This document shows, in pieces, positions 18,012 through 25,794 of a stretch of DNA of 64,000 nucleotides. The notes beneath the pieces are model-generated. The model made no database searches. It saw only the letters and a list, made by a program, of their open reading frames with translations, and was not told where the DNA came from. The DNA is from Verrucomicrobiota bacterium (GTDB lineage: Bacteria; Verrucomicrobiota; Verrucomicrobiia; Limisphaerales; Pedosphaeraceae): positions 62,001 through 126,000 of the forward strand of contig JAJPHR010000064.1 in the NCBI GenBank assembly GCA_021325145.1, read 5' to 3'. The position numbers and the translations under genes are program-made. The stretch's first letter is position 1. Each line of letters starts with the position of its first letter.

Positions 18012-18345
18012 ACTGACCAGCCCGGCCCACGACGATAATCCAGATGATCCTGCTACGGAACAGCCGCTGGCGCGGAGATGACCTGCTGACCTCCCCGGAA
18101 TGGGCGGATGAACAGAGTTCATTGCTCCGTAAATGGAATTGGTTGGAGCATGAAAGGCGGCTTAATCCCAAGGAAGCTTCCGCCCCCAGGCGTCGTCTCC
18201 GCAAGCAGTTTAATTTCCGCCGCCTCACGCGAGAGTGACGCCTGAGTCCCTCGGAAGAGCGCGGCGATCCGGAGGCCGCCGAAATCCGAAGGACTTTTGA
18301 GCAGAAAGCTCGGCCACGTGTCACTTTCTAAAGAATATTTGCATC
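18012..18345. other. Gene-free interval between glf and the GH2 gene
   Basis: About 330 bases. One 64-codon open frame (18044-18238, +) encodes a very basic, Arg/Leu-rich peptide without a recognisable domain or ribosome-binding site. I do not accept it as a gene. No strong hairpin or promoter was seen. Confidence 0.4.
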
Positions 18346-21240
18346 ATGTCGATTTCGTTTGCCTATCCCCGGCCCGAATATCCACGCCCCGACCGCCAGC
18401 GCGGGACGCAGGAAGGTGTGGACTGGTTGAATTTGAACGGTCCGTGGCAGTTTCGCTTTGACCGTTATCGCAACGGTGAGAGGGAGGGATGGCAACTGCC
18501 GGACCAGGCGGAATGGAGGGAACAGATCCTCGTGCCCTTTTGCTGGGAATCACTGGCCGCGTGGGGCGAAGGCGATGCCGCGGGCAACGAGAATTATTAT
18601 GCCAAACGGGTGTTTCTCAACCCGCTGGAAGTCAACAATGCCAATCATCGCTCCGCGCCACGCTATGAAGTGGGCTGGTATCGCCGGATGATCGAGATCC
18701 CGGATAATCCGGCGTGGGCCGGCAAACGGGTGATTCTGACGATTGGGGCGGCGGATTTTTTTACCGATTGCTGGTGCAATGGCAAACATCTCGGTCATCA
18801 CGAAGGCGGTTACACGCCGTTCGAATTCGACCTGACCGACGCGCTGGATGGGAATCGGCGCGCGCTCATTGTCTTGCGCGTGGAAGACCCGATGGACAAC
18901 CGCGAGCAGCCCGTGGGCAAACAATGGCGCTGGTACACCACCACGAGCGGCATCTGGCAGACAGTTTTTGTCGAACCGCGCAGCCCCTCGCATGTCCAGT
19001 GCTTCCGAGTTTACACGGACATCGATTCGGCGACGGCGCGATTTCAAGTCGAGTGCGCCCAGGCTGGAAATGGAGACGTGGTGGGCGCGCAGATCATCCC
19101 GCCTGACGGGCCGTTGCAAACCGCCGAGTTCACAGTCAAGGACGGCCTGGCCGAAGGGACGGTCAAAATAGATTCGTTGCGCTTGTGGAATCCGAACGAG
19201 CCGAATCTTTACAAACTCACGTTGGAATTGCGGCGGAACAACGGCGTGTTGGACACGGTGCGGAGCTATTTTGGCATGCGCAAGATCGACTTCGCCCCCG
19301 GGGAGCCGCCGGAGTCCCCGGTGTCGTTGCGCGTCAACGGAGTGCCTCGCTATTTGCGGGGAGCATTGTACCAATCCTTTTATCCCGACGGCGTTTATAC
19401 CGCCGGGGACGTGCGGACGCTCAAGAGCGACATCGCCTACGCAAAAAATGCGGGCTTCAACTTCCTGCGCATTCACATCAAGATCGATGACCCGTTGCTG
19501 CTCTATTACGCGGACAAAATGGGGATGCTGCTGATGGCGGATTTTCCGAATTTCGGCGAGGGGGGGGACACGGCACTGGGACGGCAACGCTATGAGACAA
19601 CCATGCGCGAAGCCATCGAGCGGGATTTCAATCATCCATCGATTTTCGCCTGGTGCACCTTTAATGAAACCTGGGGTTTTGGGGGACAGTTGGAGTTTGT
19701 CGATTTGATTCACCCGGAGAATCCAAAGGTTCGACCACGCGGAAAGCTGAGCCCGATGGTATCGGCGAGGGCGGCGCAATCGGGAGCGGTTTCGCTTCTC
19801 ACCGCGGTCACAGCCGAACCCGGAGAGGCGCAACGGGCGGTCAAGGCGAAATTGGCGAACCTGGGCTCGCACCTGTGGGTCAACCGCATGTGGGAACTGG
19901 CCAAGCAACTCGATCCCACCCGCCTGATCGAGGACATGAGTGTGGTTCAGTGGGAACACCTGGATTACTACGCGCACGGCAACACAGATATCAACTCGTG
20001 GCATTTTTATATCGATGATTACGCCCGGGCCAAGGAGCACATTGCCAAGGTGGTGAAATCGACCTTTCCGGGTTCGCATTTCAACTATGTGCCCGGCTAC
20101 GCGCACAAGGGGCAGCCGTTGATCAACAGCGAATACGGCGGAGTGGGCGCGTTGGATGGCGACCGTGACGTGAGCTGGAGTTTTAAATTTCTCACCAACG
20201 AGCTGCGGCGCTATGGCCAGATCTCCGCGTACATTTACACGGAGCTGCACGATGTGGAATGGGAGCACAATGGGTTCCTGAACTATGATCGGACACCCAA
20301 GGAATTCGGTTACGATCCCGCCATCATCAATGAGAGCGACGCCTTGCCGGTGGATGCGCCCCCGATCGCGCGCATGCCGCCGGGCCAGATGGTCCGGGTG
20401 GACGTGGCATCATCGCATTTTTCCTCGCGCCCGAACCGGAACATTTCGATGCGCTGGCGGCTGGACGGGATGGACACACGCGGGAAAATCCATCAGGACC
20501 TTGCGCGCGGCAGCGTTCCCATCGCGTTCCCGCACCGGCGCGTGGTGCCGGCACACACAATTGAATTGCAACTGCCCGGCGAACCGATGCTCTGCACGTT
20601 ATACATCGAAGCCGCGAATGCGGAGGGCCACGTCATCGCCCAAAATTTCATCCAATACTTTGTGTCCGACCATTATCCGCCCCAGCGGGAGGAAACTCCG
20701 CGGGCGGTGGTGTTACGCGGCGCGCCCGGCGATTGGGCGAACGCCGAATGGAGCGGCGGCACGGGTGAACGCGAGCAGGAGCGTGCCGAGGATTGCTGTT
20801 TCGGCCTGGGGCATGGATTTTTCGAGTGGGTCCTGCCGCTGGATGGTGCGGACATTGCGCGGGCGCGGCGGATCCGTGTGCTGGCCGAGGCGTCGTCCCA
20901 CCGGATCGACACACCGCAAACGGATGGTGACATTTTTCCGACCACGCTGCAGATCTTTCTGAATGGAATTCAGGTCTATGACGCGCTTGTGCGCAATCAC
21001 CCGCACGATGCGCGCGGGGCCCTGAGTTATTTACGGGGCGGGCTTGGCGCGTACGGCTATCTCGCCCATGCGTTTGCCGAGGATGATTTGCTTCGGCAAA
21101 TCGCGCGCCACACGCTGGACGACCACCTGCGCTTGCGGCTGGCGGTGCCACCTGAGGCGCTGGCCAAGGGCGGCTTGACGGTTTACGGCGTGGAATGCGG
21201 ACGTTATCCCGTATGTCCCACGATTATCATCGAGTGGTGA
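18346..21240 (+). CDS. Glycoside hydrolase family 2 enzyme (beta-galactosidase/beta-glucuronidase-like)
   Basis: Large beta-glycosidase (964 aa). The N-terminal sugar-binding jelly roll includes VPFCWESLAAWG and NGKHLGHHEGGYTPFEFDLT. An Ig-like domain follows, then a TIM barrel with the catalytic acid/base in FNETWG (E441) and the probable nucleophile in INSEYGG (E596). The C-terminal 300 residues form beta-rich accessory domains. No signal peptide is seen, suggesting a cytoplasmic location. Between the two catalytic motifs, residues about 463-512 are Ala/Arg/Val-rich and read like an in-frame insertion. The exact substrate is not predictable, and sequence alone does not distinguish galactosidase, glucuronidase or mannosidase. 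Confidence 0.88.
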   Translation: MSISFAYPRPEYPRPDRQRGTQEGVDWLNLNGPWQFRFDRYRNGEREGWQLPDQAEWREQILVPFCWESLAAWGEGDAAGNENYYAKRVFLNPLEVNNANHRSAPRYEVGWYRRMIEIPDNPAWAGKRVILTIGAADFFTDCWCNGKHLGHHEGGYTPFEFDLTDALDGNRRALIVLRVEDPMDNREQPVGKQWRWYTTTSGIWQTVFVEPRSPSHVQCFRVYTDIDSATARFQVECAQAGNGDVVGAQIIPPDGPLQTAEFTVKDGLAEGTVKIDSLRLWNPNEPNLYKLTLELRRNNGVLDTVRSYFGMRKIDFAPGEPPESPVSLRVNGVPRYLRGALYQSFYPDGVYTAGDVRTLKSDIAYAKNAGFNFLRIHIKIDDPLLLYYADKMGMLLMADFPNFGEGGDTALGRQRYETTMREAIERDFNHPSIFAWCTFNETWGFGGQLEFVDLIHPENPKVRPRGKLSPMVSARAAQSGAVSLLTAVTAEPGEAQRAVKAKLANLGSHLWVNRMWELAKQLDPTRLIEDMSVVQWEHLDYYAHGNTDINSWHFYIDDYARAKEHIAKVVKSTFPGSHFNYVPGYAHKGQPLINSEYGGVGALDGDRDVSWSFKFLTNELRRYGQISAYIYTELHDVEWEHNGFLNYDRTPKEFGYDPAIINESDALPVDAPPIARMPPGQMVRVDVASSHFSSRPNRNISMRWRLDGMDTRGKIHQDLARGSVPIAFPHRRVVPAHTIELQLPGEPMLCTLYIEAANAEGHVIAQNFIQYFVSDHYPPQREETPRAVVLRGAPGDWANAEWSGGTGEREQERAEDCCFGLGHGFFEWVLPLDGADIARARRIRVLAEASSHRIDTPQTDGDIFPTTLQIFLNGIQVYDALVRNHPHDARGALSYLRGGLGAYGYLAHAFAEDDLLRQIARHTLDDHLRLRLAVPPEALAKGGLTVYGVECGRYPVCPTIIIEW

Positions 21241-21342
21241 GAAAGCACGCCGGCGGGCATGGACGAAATTCCCCGTCGCGGCGAATCGAGCTGGCCGACT
21301 TGCCTTGTTACGCTCTTGAATTAAGTTTTCAAGAAGAAGCGG

Positions 21343-22503
21343 ATGAATTCGTTATTACAAATTTTGCACCTGGAAGACGATCCACTGGATGCCCGGTTGA
21401 TTCACACGATTTTGCGGACGGAGGGCTTATGCCGCACGGTGACGGTGGTTGAGGGTGGCGCGGATTTTGCCGCGGCACTCGAGGCGGGAGACATCGACCT
21501 GATCCTTTCCGATTTCACTGTTCCCGGGTTTGACGGCATGCGGGCGCTGGAACTGGCCCGCGAACGCAAGCCCGAAACGCCGTTCATCTTTGTGTCGGGA
21601 ACGATTGATGAAGAACTGGCGGTCGAGAGCCTGAAACAAGGCGCTACCGACTACGTTTTCAAGAACCGTCTGTCGCGACTGGGCCCGGCCGTCCGCCGCG
21701 CCTTGCGCGACGTGGCCGAACGCGCGGAAAGCTGCCGGGCCGAGGAGGCGATGCGCCAGTCCGAACACAAATACCGCCAGCTTTTCGAAACGCTAGCCGA
21801 CGCGGCATTCCTGGCCGACGTGCAAACGGGACGGATTCTGGATACAAATAAGCAAGGCGAGGAATTGTTGGGCCGCCAGCGGGCCGAAATCCTCGGGCAA
21901 AAACAGGAGCGGTTTCAATCCGCGACGGTCGTGGAGCAGCGGCAGCGCTTCGCGACGGAAGGCGGACCGGCGACGTGCGCGGATTATGAGGATGAAGTGG
22001 TGCGGCCGGACGGCAGGCGCGTGCCCGTCAGCATCCGCGTTGCGCCGCTCGTCCTTTATGGACGAAAGTTGATGCTCGGACTTTATCGTGACATAACCCA
22101 ACATAAGCAAGCGGAGGAGCAAATTCAGGCGCAGGCGCGGTTGCTCGACCTGGATCCGGACGCGATCCTGGTGCGCGACATGGACGACCGCGTTCAGTAC
22201 TGGAATGAGGGCGCGACGCGGTTGTACGGCTGGACGAAGGAGGAAATTGTGGGGCGTTCGACAGCCAGTTTGCTGTACAAAGACCAGGGGGAATTTGAAG
22301 CCGCCAAAAAAATTGTCCTGGAGCAAGGCGCCTGGAGCGGCGAATTAAGGCAATCCGCCAAGGACGGACGCGAAATTCTGGTCCACAGCCGCTGGACGCT
22401 GGTCCGCAACGAGCAGGGTGTTCCGAAATCCATTCTGCTGGTTAACACTGATTTGACCCCCGGCGAGCGCAACCGAATGACGTTCGTGGACGAGCCCCGG
22501 TGA
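21343..22503 (+). CDS. REC-PAS-PAS signalling protein without an output domain
   Basis: A 386-residue protein with a receiver domain (acidic residues E11-D12-D13, phosphoacceptor D57 in LILSDFTVPG, K108 in YVFKNRLS), then two PAS domains (about 143-260 and 266-375). The PAS1-PAS2 junction has the usual LYRDITQHKQAEEQI linker. After PAS2 the typical VNTDLT motif appears, but the chain stops about 15 residues later, where a HisKA dimerisation domain normally starts. It therefore lacks kinase, cyclase or DNA-binding output. It may act as a phosphate-receiving sensor adaptor, or be the remnant of a hybrid kinase. No partner kinase is adjacent. Confidence 0.85.
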   Translation: MNSLLQILHLEDDPLDARLIHTILRTEGLCRTVTVVEGGADFAAALEAGDIDLILSDFTVPGFDGMRALELARERKPETPFIFVSGTIDEELAVESLKQGATDYVFKNRLSRLGPAVRRALRDVAERAESCRAEEAMRQSEHKYRQLFETLADAAFLADVQTGRILDTNKQGEELLGRQRAEILGQKQERFQSATVVEQRQRFATEGGPATCADYEDEVVRPDGRRVPVSIRVAPLVLYGRKLMLGLYRDITQHKQAEEQIQAQARLLDLDPDAILVRDMDDRVQYWNEGATRLYGWTKEEIVGRSTASLLYKDQGEFEAAKKIVLEQGAWSGELRQSAKDGREILVHSRWTLVRNEQGVPKSILLVNTDLTPGERNRMTFVDEPR

Positions 22504-22581
22504 CGGTGAACCCGGGCTGCCAGTGGCGGCATGGGCAAAGACCCCAATTGCCGGGGGCTCGAAACCGGCGAATGTTTTCGC

Positions 22582-22857
22582 ATGCAAAACGGCGCCGGAA
22601 ATGGAAACGCCATGACGCTGCAAAAGCTGGTGGACGATCTGAAGACTGTGGTGCATGACAGCGACGCCTTGTTCAAGGCCAGGGCGGCGCAATTGCGGGT
22701 GCGGGCTGTTACCGGTGCCCGCGCCGCGGATGAAATCATTCACCGAAACCCCTACGCCAGCCTCGGCGTTGTTTTCGGGCTCGGGCTGATCGCCGGCATG
22801 GCGCTCTCCGGCCTGCTCTCCACGAAGCGCACGGAGCACGAGCAAGAGGTTGCTTAG
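22582..22857 (+). CDS. ElaB/YqjD/DUF883-like membrane-anchored protein
   Basis: A 91-residue protein with the DUF883 layout: an amphipathic N-terminal helix (LQKLVDDLKTVVHDSDALFKA), the conserved HRNPYASLGVVFGLGLIAG segment and a single C-terminal transmembrane helix. Family members in Escherichia coli anchor ribosomes to the inner membrane in stationary phase; whether this holds here is unknown. The start at 22582 fits the family, while an upstream ATG at 22531 would add 17 residues. It overlaps the beginning of an upstream-extended deoC frame, but the likely deoC start lies 76 bases downstream. Confidence 0.78.
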   Translation: MQNGAGNGNAMTLQKLVDDLKTVVHDSDALFKARAAQLRVRAVTGARAADEIIHRNPYASLGVVFGLGLIAGMALSGLLSTKRTEHEQEVA

Positions 22858-22933
22858 GAATCAATCACCGCTTTACAGGTCCCTCGCACCCGTGGCATCT
22901 TTTACGGGGATTCAGTTTTGCCAACGCCCGCAC

Positions 22934-23602
22934 ATGACCATGCTCTCCGCAAAAGATCTAGCCCGCTGCATCGATCAGGCGCTCTTCACTCCTGAAGCGA
23001 CCCGGCGCGACCTCGAACAATTTTGCGCGGAAGCGCGGCAGGAATCGTTTCGCAGCATTTGCGTGAATGGGTCGCGGGTCGAACTGGCTTACGCCCTGCT
23101 GGAGGAGAGCGGTGTGCAAGTGACGGCGTTGGTCGGGTTTCCGTTCGGCGCGGCGGACTCGGACGCGAAGCGATACGAAACAGAGATCGCCGTGGACCAG
23201 GGCGCGCATGAGATCGAGGTGGTAATGAACGTCGGGCGGTTCAAGGATGGAGACCAAAGATACATTCTGCGCGAGTGGCGCGACCTTGCGGAAGCCGCCG
23301 ATGAACGCCCGGTCAAGGTCGTTCTGCAAACCCATCTATTGACCCGTGATGAAATCGTGCTGGCCTGCCACCTGGCGCTGGATTCAGGCGTTCAGTTCGT
23401 TTGCAACAGCACGGGCTTTGACACACCGCCCGTTTCCGTGGAGGACATAAAATTACTTCGCGCATCCGTGGGCGAAAAATTTGGCGTAAAAGCCGCCGGA
23501 GACATCCGCAATGCGGTGTTGGCGCAGGCGTTGCTCGATGCCGGCGCGATGCGCATTGGGACCGTGGCGGGGGTTGAGTTGGTGAAGGAACTGCAACGCT
23601 GA
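22934..23602 (+). CDS. DeoC-family aldolase homologue lacking the Schiff-base lysine
   Basis: TIM-barrel protein of the deoxyribose-phosphate aldolase family (222 aa, typical length) that aligns over its whole length, including SICVNGSRVE, ALVGFPFGAADSDAKRYET and DIKLLRASVGEKFGVKAAG. The catalytic lysine, normally in the motif VKTSTGF, is replaced: the protein reads VCNSTGF (156-162), giving Cys157. The aspartate in the family's EVDMVIN segment is Glu95, and the Glu of KVIIET is Gln132. The second lysine is kept (K186, GVKAAGD). Classical aldolase chemistry is therefore unlikely, and a diverged lyase or pseudoenzyme is inferred. The ATG at 22934 is chosen; 22850 would add 28 residues. Confidence 0.8.
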   Translation: MTMLSAKDLARCIDQALFTPEATRRDLEQFCAEARQESFRSICVNGSRVELAYALLEESGVQVTALVGFPFGAADSDAKRYETEIAVDQGAHEIEVVMNVGRFKDGDQRYILREWRDLAEAADERPVKVVLQTHLLTRDEIVLACHLALDSGVQFVCNSTGFDTPPVSVEDIKLLRASVGEKFGVKAAGDIRNAVLAQALLDAGAMRIGTVAGVELVKELQR

Positions 23603-23647
23603 AATCCGCGGCCAGTGGGAGATTAGGTTAGGACTTCGACGCCCTTC

Positions 23648-23669
23648 TTAATCTTAATCCTGCTCTTCC
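23648..23669 (+). repeat. TAATCTTAATCCTGCTCTT interspersed motif, copy 1
   Basis: TAATCTTAATCCTGCTCTT. It also occurs nearly exactly at 36097-36117. Both copies lie in non-coding DNA, so this is probably another dispersed repeat family. Confidence 0.5.
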
Positions 23670-23768
23670 CAATCTCCATTCTCTTCGTTCCCAGCCCAAG
23701 GAATAAAACCCCATGCCGGGCCTCATACCTGCACTGGCATTCAGCCGAAAAACAGGCTACCATCACCC

Positions 23769-24836
23769 ATGTTTATCACGGGATTAGGGACGGCAACTCC
23801 ACCGCAGCGCTACAAGCAGACTGAATGTTGGGAAGCCGTGCAGGCGGCGTCCCAATTTCCGCGCCTTGCGCCGCGTTCGCGGGCCATCTTGCGCAAGGTG
23901 CTGAATGGGAATAACGGCATCGAGACGCGACACCTCGCGTTCGATTCGCTTCACGAAGCTTTCACGCTTGATCCGGATACGCTTCACGGCCGGTTTATTC
24001 GTTATGCTCCCCAGGCCGCCACGCAAGCTGCTGAACGGGCCCTGGTAAATGCGAAGACTGCCATCAGCGAAATCGACGCCATCATCGTGAGCACCTGCAC
24101 AGGTTATCTTTGTCCCGGGCTGACCAGCTACGTGAGCGAACGGCTCGGCCTGCGCTCCGACGTTCTGGCATTTGATCTGGTGGGGCAGGGGTGTGGCGCG
24201 GCTTTGCCGAATCTCCGCGCGGGTGAAGCGTTGCTCGCGTCCGGGCGTTGCCGGCGCGTGCTGTCAGTTTGTGTGGAGATTTGCAGCGCCGCTTTCTATC
24301 TGGATGATGATCCCGGCGTGTTGATCAGCGCCTGCTTGTTCGGCGATGGCGCGGGCGCGGCCGTGCTCGCTCACGAGCCGGTTCGCGGTTCGCGCAGCAT
24401 CGAATGGAAACAGGCCGGCTCCCAACTCGTGCCGGAAAAGCGCGATCTGCTGCGCTTCGAACAGCGGCATGGCATGCTGCGGAACATCCTCAGTCCCGCA
24501 GTGCCGCCCCTGGCCGCGCGTTACGCGGAAGAATTGCTCAATGCCATGCTGGCCAGGTCCGGTGTATCACGCGAGCAAATCACCGGGTGGATCTGGCACG
24601 CCGGCGGGCGCGACGTGCTGCTGGCCTTGCAGGGACAATTAAAATTAAGCGACGACGACATCCGCTGGAGCGCCGGTGTGTTGCGGGATCTTGGGAACGT
24701 CAGCAGCCCCTGCGTTTATTTTGTGCTGGAATCGGCCCTGTCCGGCAACGCTCCCGGCGGATTGTGGTGGCTGTCATCCTTCGGCGCCGGATTCAGTTGT
24801 CACGGCGCGTTGCTGGAAGTCGGACCAGCAAACTGA
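23769..24836 (+). CDS. Type III polyketide synthase (chalcone/stilbene synthase family)
   Basis: Homodimeric ketosynthase that extends an acyl-CoA with malonyl-CoA and cyclises the product (355 aa, family length). The catalytic triad is visible: Cys142 in GQGCGAALPNLRAG, His277 in WIWHAGGRDVL and Asn310 in GNVSSPCVYF. The thiolase-fold segments STCTGYLCPGL and FGDGAGAAVL are also present. It is followed by a methyltransferase and a flavoprotein gene in the same direction, an order like srsA-srsB-srsC of Streptomyces griseus, which makes alkylresorcinols and alkylquinones. A phenolic lipid or pyrone product is inferred; starter unit and ring type are unknown. Confidence 0.92.
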   Translation: MFITGLGTATPPQRYKQTECWEAVQAASQFPRLAPRSRAILRKVLNGNNGIETRHLAFDSLHEAFTLDPDTLHGRFIRYAPQAATQAAERALVNAKTAISEIDAIIVSTCTGYLCPGLTSYVSERLGLRSDVLAFDLVGQGCGAALPNLRAGEALLASGRCRRVLSVCVEICSAAFYLDDDPGVLISACLFGDGAGAAVLAHEPVRGSRSIEWKQAGSQLVPEKRDLLRFEQRHGMLRNILSPAVPPLAARYAEELLNAMLARSGVSREQITGWIWHAGGRDVLLALQGQLKLSDDDIRWSAGVLRDLGNVSSPCVYFVLESALSGNAPGGLWWLSSFGAGFSCHGALLEVGPAN

Positions 24837-24908
24837 GGGAATCGTCATGCGCTTTCCCCAGCCGTCCTCGTGCCCGGTCCCCCTCCGAGACAAAGAATAC
24901 GAATCAAG

Positions 24909-24945
24909 ACCGAGGACGATGACGACAACGAGGACGAGCACGATT
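24909..24945 (+). repeat. GAGGACGA interspersed repeat, copy 2
   Basis: ACCGAGGACGATGACGACAA continuing into CGAGGACGAGCACGATT. It sits directly before the methyltransferase start at 24951, so it forms part of that gene's leader. The same family occurs at 12520, 35714 and 61901. Confidence 0.65.
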
Positions 24946-24950
24946 TCACC

Positions 24951-25658
24951 ATGGAACGCACTATAAAAGCCGAGCTGCTGGACGAACTTCCCGCGGATGA
25001 TCCGTGCGCGATGGGATCGCGGCGGGACATTCACCGGCTCAATTTTTTGATGGGCAACCTCGGCACTCTCCTTGGCCTGATGCATACGGCCAGGCTCCCG
25101 CAGCCGCGGCGTTTGGTCGAGCTTGGAGCAGGTGATGGCAGGTTCATGTTGCGACTGGCGCGATATTTGTCGCGCCGCTGGAAATCGGTTGAAGTATTGC
25201 TCGTGGATCGCAAGAACGTGGTCACGACGGAAACACGCGGAGGATTTGCCGCGCTCGGCTGGTCGGTGGATGTGGTGACGGCGGACGTCTTCGATTGGCT
25301 GCGTGAATCATCGCCACACTCGGTGGATGCAATCGTGGCCAATCTTTTCCTGCACCATTTCCCCGCTCCCCAGCTTTCCGAGTTGCTGCGCCTGGCGGCG
25401 GCGCGGACGCGAATGTTCGCGGCCTGCGAACCCTGGCGCTCCCGCACCGCGCTGGCTTTCAGCCGCACGCTGCGGTTCATCGGTTGCAACGCGGTGACAT
25501 GCCATGATGCCGTGGCCAGTGTCCGGGCCGGGTTCGCGGGACGCGAATTATCCGCCTTGTGGCCCAAGGACAATCACTGGCAATTGCGCGAACGAAGCGC
25601 CAGACTTTTCACCCATGCCTTCGTGGCCGAGCACGTTGGCGAGCGACCTTATGCCTGA
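24951..25658 (+). CDS. SAM-dependent methyltransferase of the type III PKS cassette
   Basis: Class I methyltransferase (235 aa). The SAM motif I reads LVELGAGDGRFM (56-66), and motif post-I LLVDRKN follows a strand later. The N-terminal segment ADDPCAMGSRRDIHRLNFLMGN is distinctive. By position after the type III PKS gene it corresponds to SrsB-type enzymes that O-methylate phenolic lipids (inference from gene order). The ATG at 24951 is chosen. A longer frame from 24870 would translate the GAGGACGA repeat into an acidic tract, EDDDDNEDEHD, which I consider artefactual. It lies 114 bases after the PKS gene, so the three genes are likely one operon. Confidence 0.82.
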   Translation: MERTIKAELLDELPADDPCAMGSRRDIHRLNFLMGNLGTLLGLMHTARLPQPRRLVELGAGDGRFMLRLARYLSRRWKSVEVLLVDRKNVVTTETRGGFAALGWSVDVVTADVFDWLRESSPHSVDAIVANLFLHHFPAPQLSELLRLAAARTRMFAACEPWRSRTALAFSRTLRFIGCNAVTCHDAVASVRAGFAGRELSALWPKDNHWQLRERSARLFTHAFVAEHVGERPYA

Positions 25659-25794
25659 ATGCTCCATCGCGAATACTTACGAACGTCCTAAAGTGTTTCG
25701 AGTGACGGCGTGCAGGGGACTGCCCGCCCTGCCATCGTGTGCTGGTCGGGCGGGCACTCCTGTGCGCGCCGCCGCGTCTCCAGGGCTGTAGAAT

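Noticed and set aside
18044..18238. 64-codon basic open frame after glf
   Set aside because: No ribosome-binding site, domain or conserved pattern recognisable; likely fortuitous.
18550..20268. Long open frame (572 codons) on the minus strand opposite the GH2 gene
   Set aside because: It follows the third-position pattern of the GH2 gene, has no domain, and the GH2 frame contains both catalytic motifs. Shadow of a G+C-rich gene.
24870..24950. Acidic N-terminal extension of the PKS-linked methyltransferase (EDDDDNEDEHD)
   Set aside because: It is encoded by a GAGGACGA interspersed repeat, and the family start fits the ATG at 24951.
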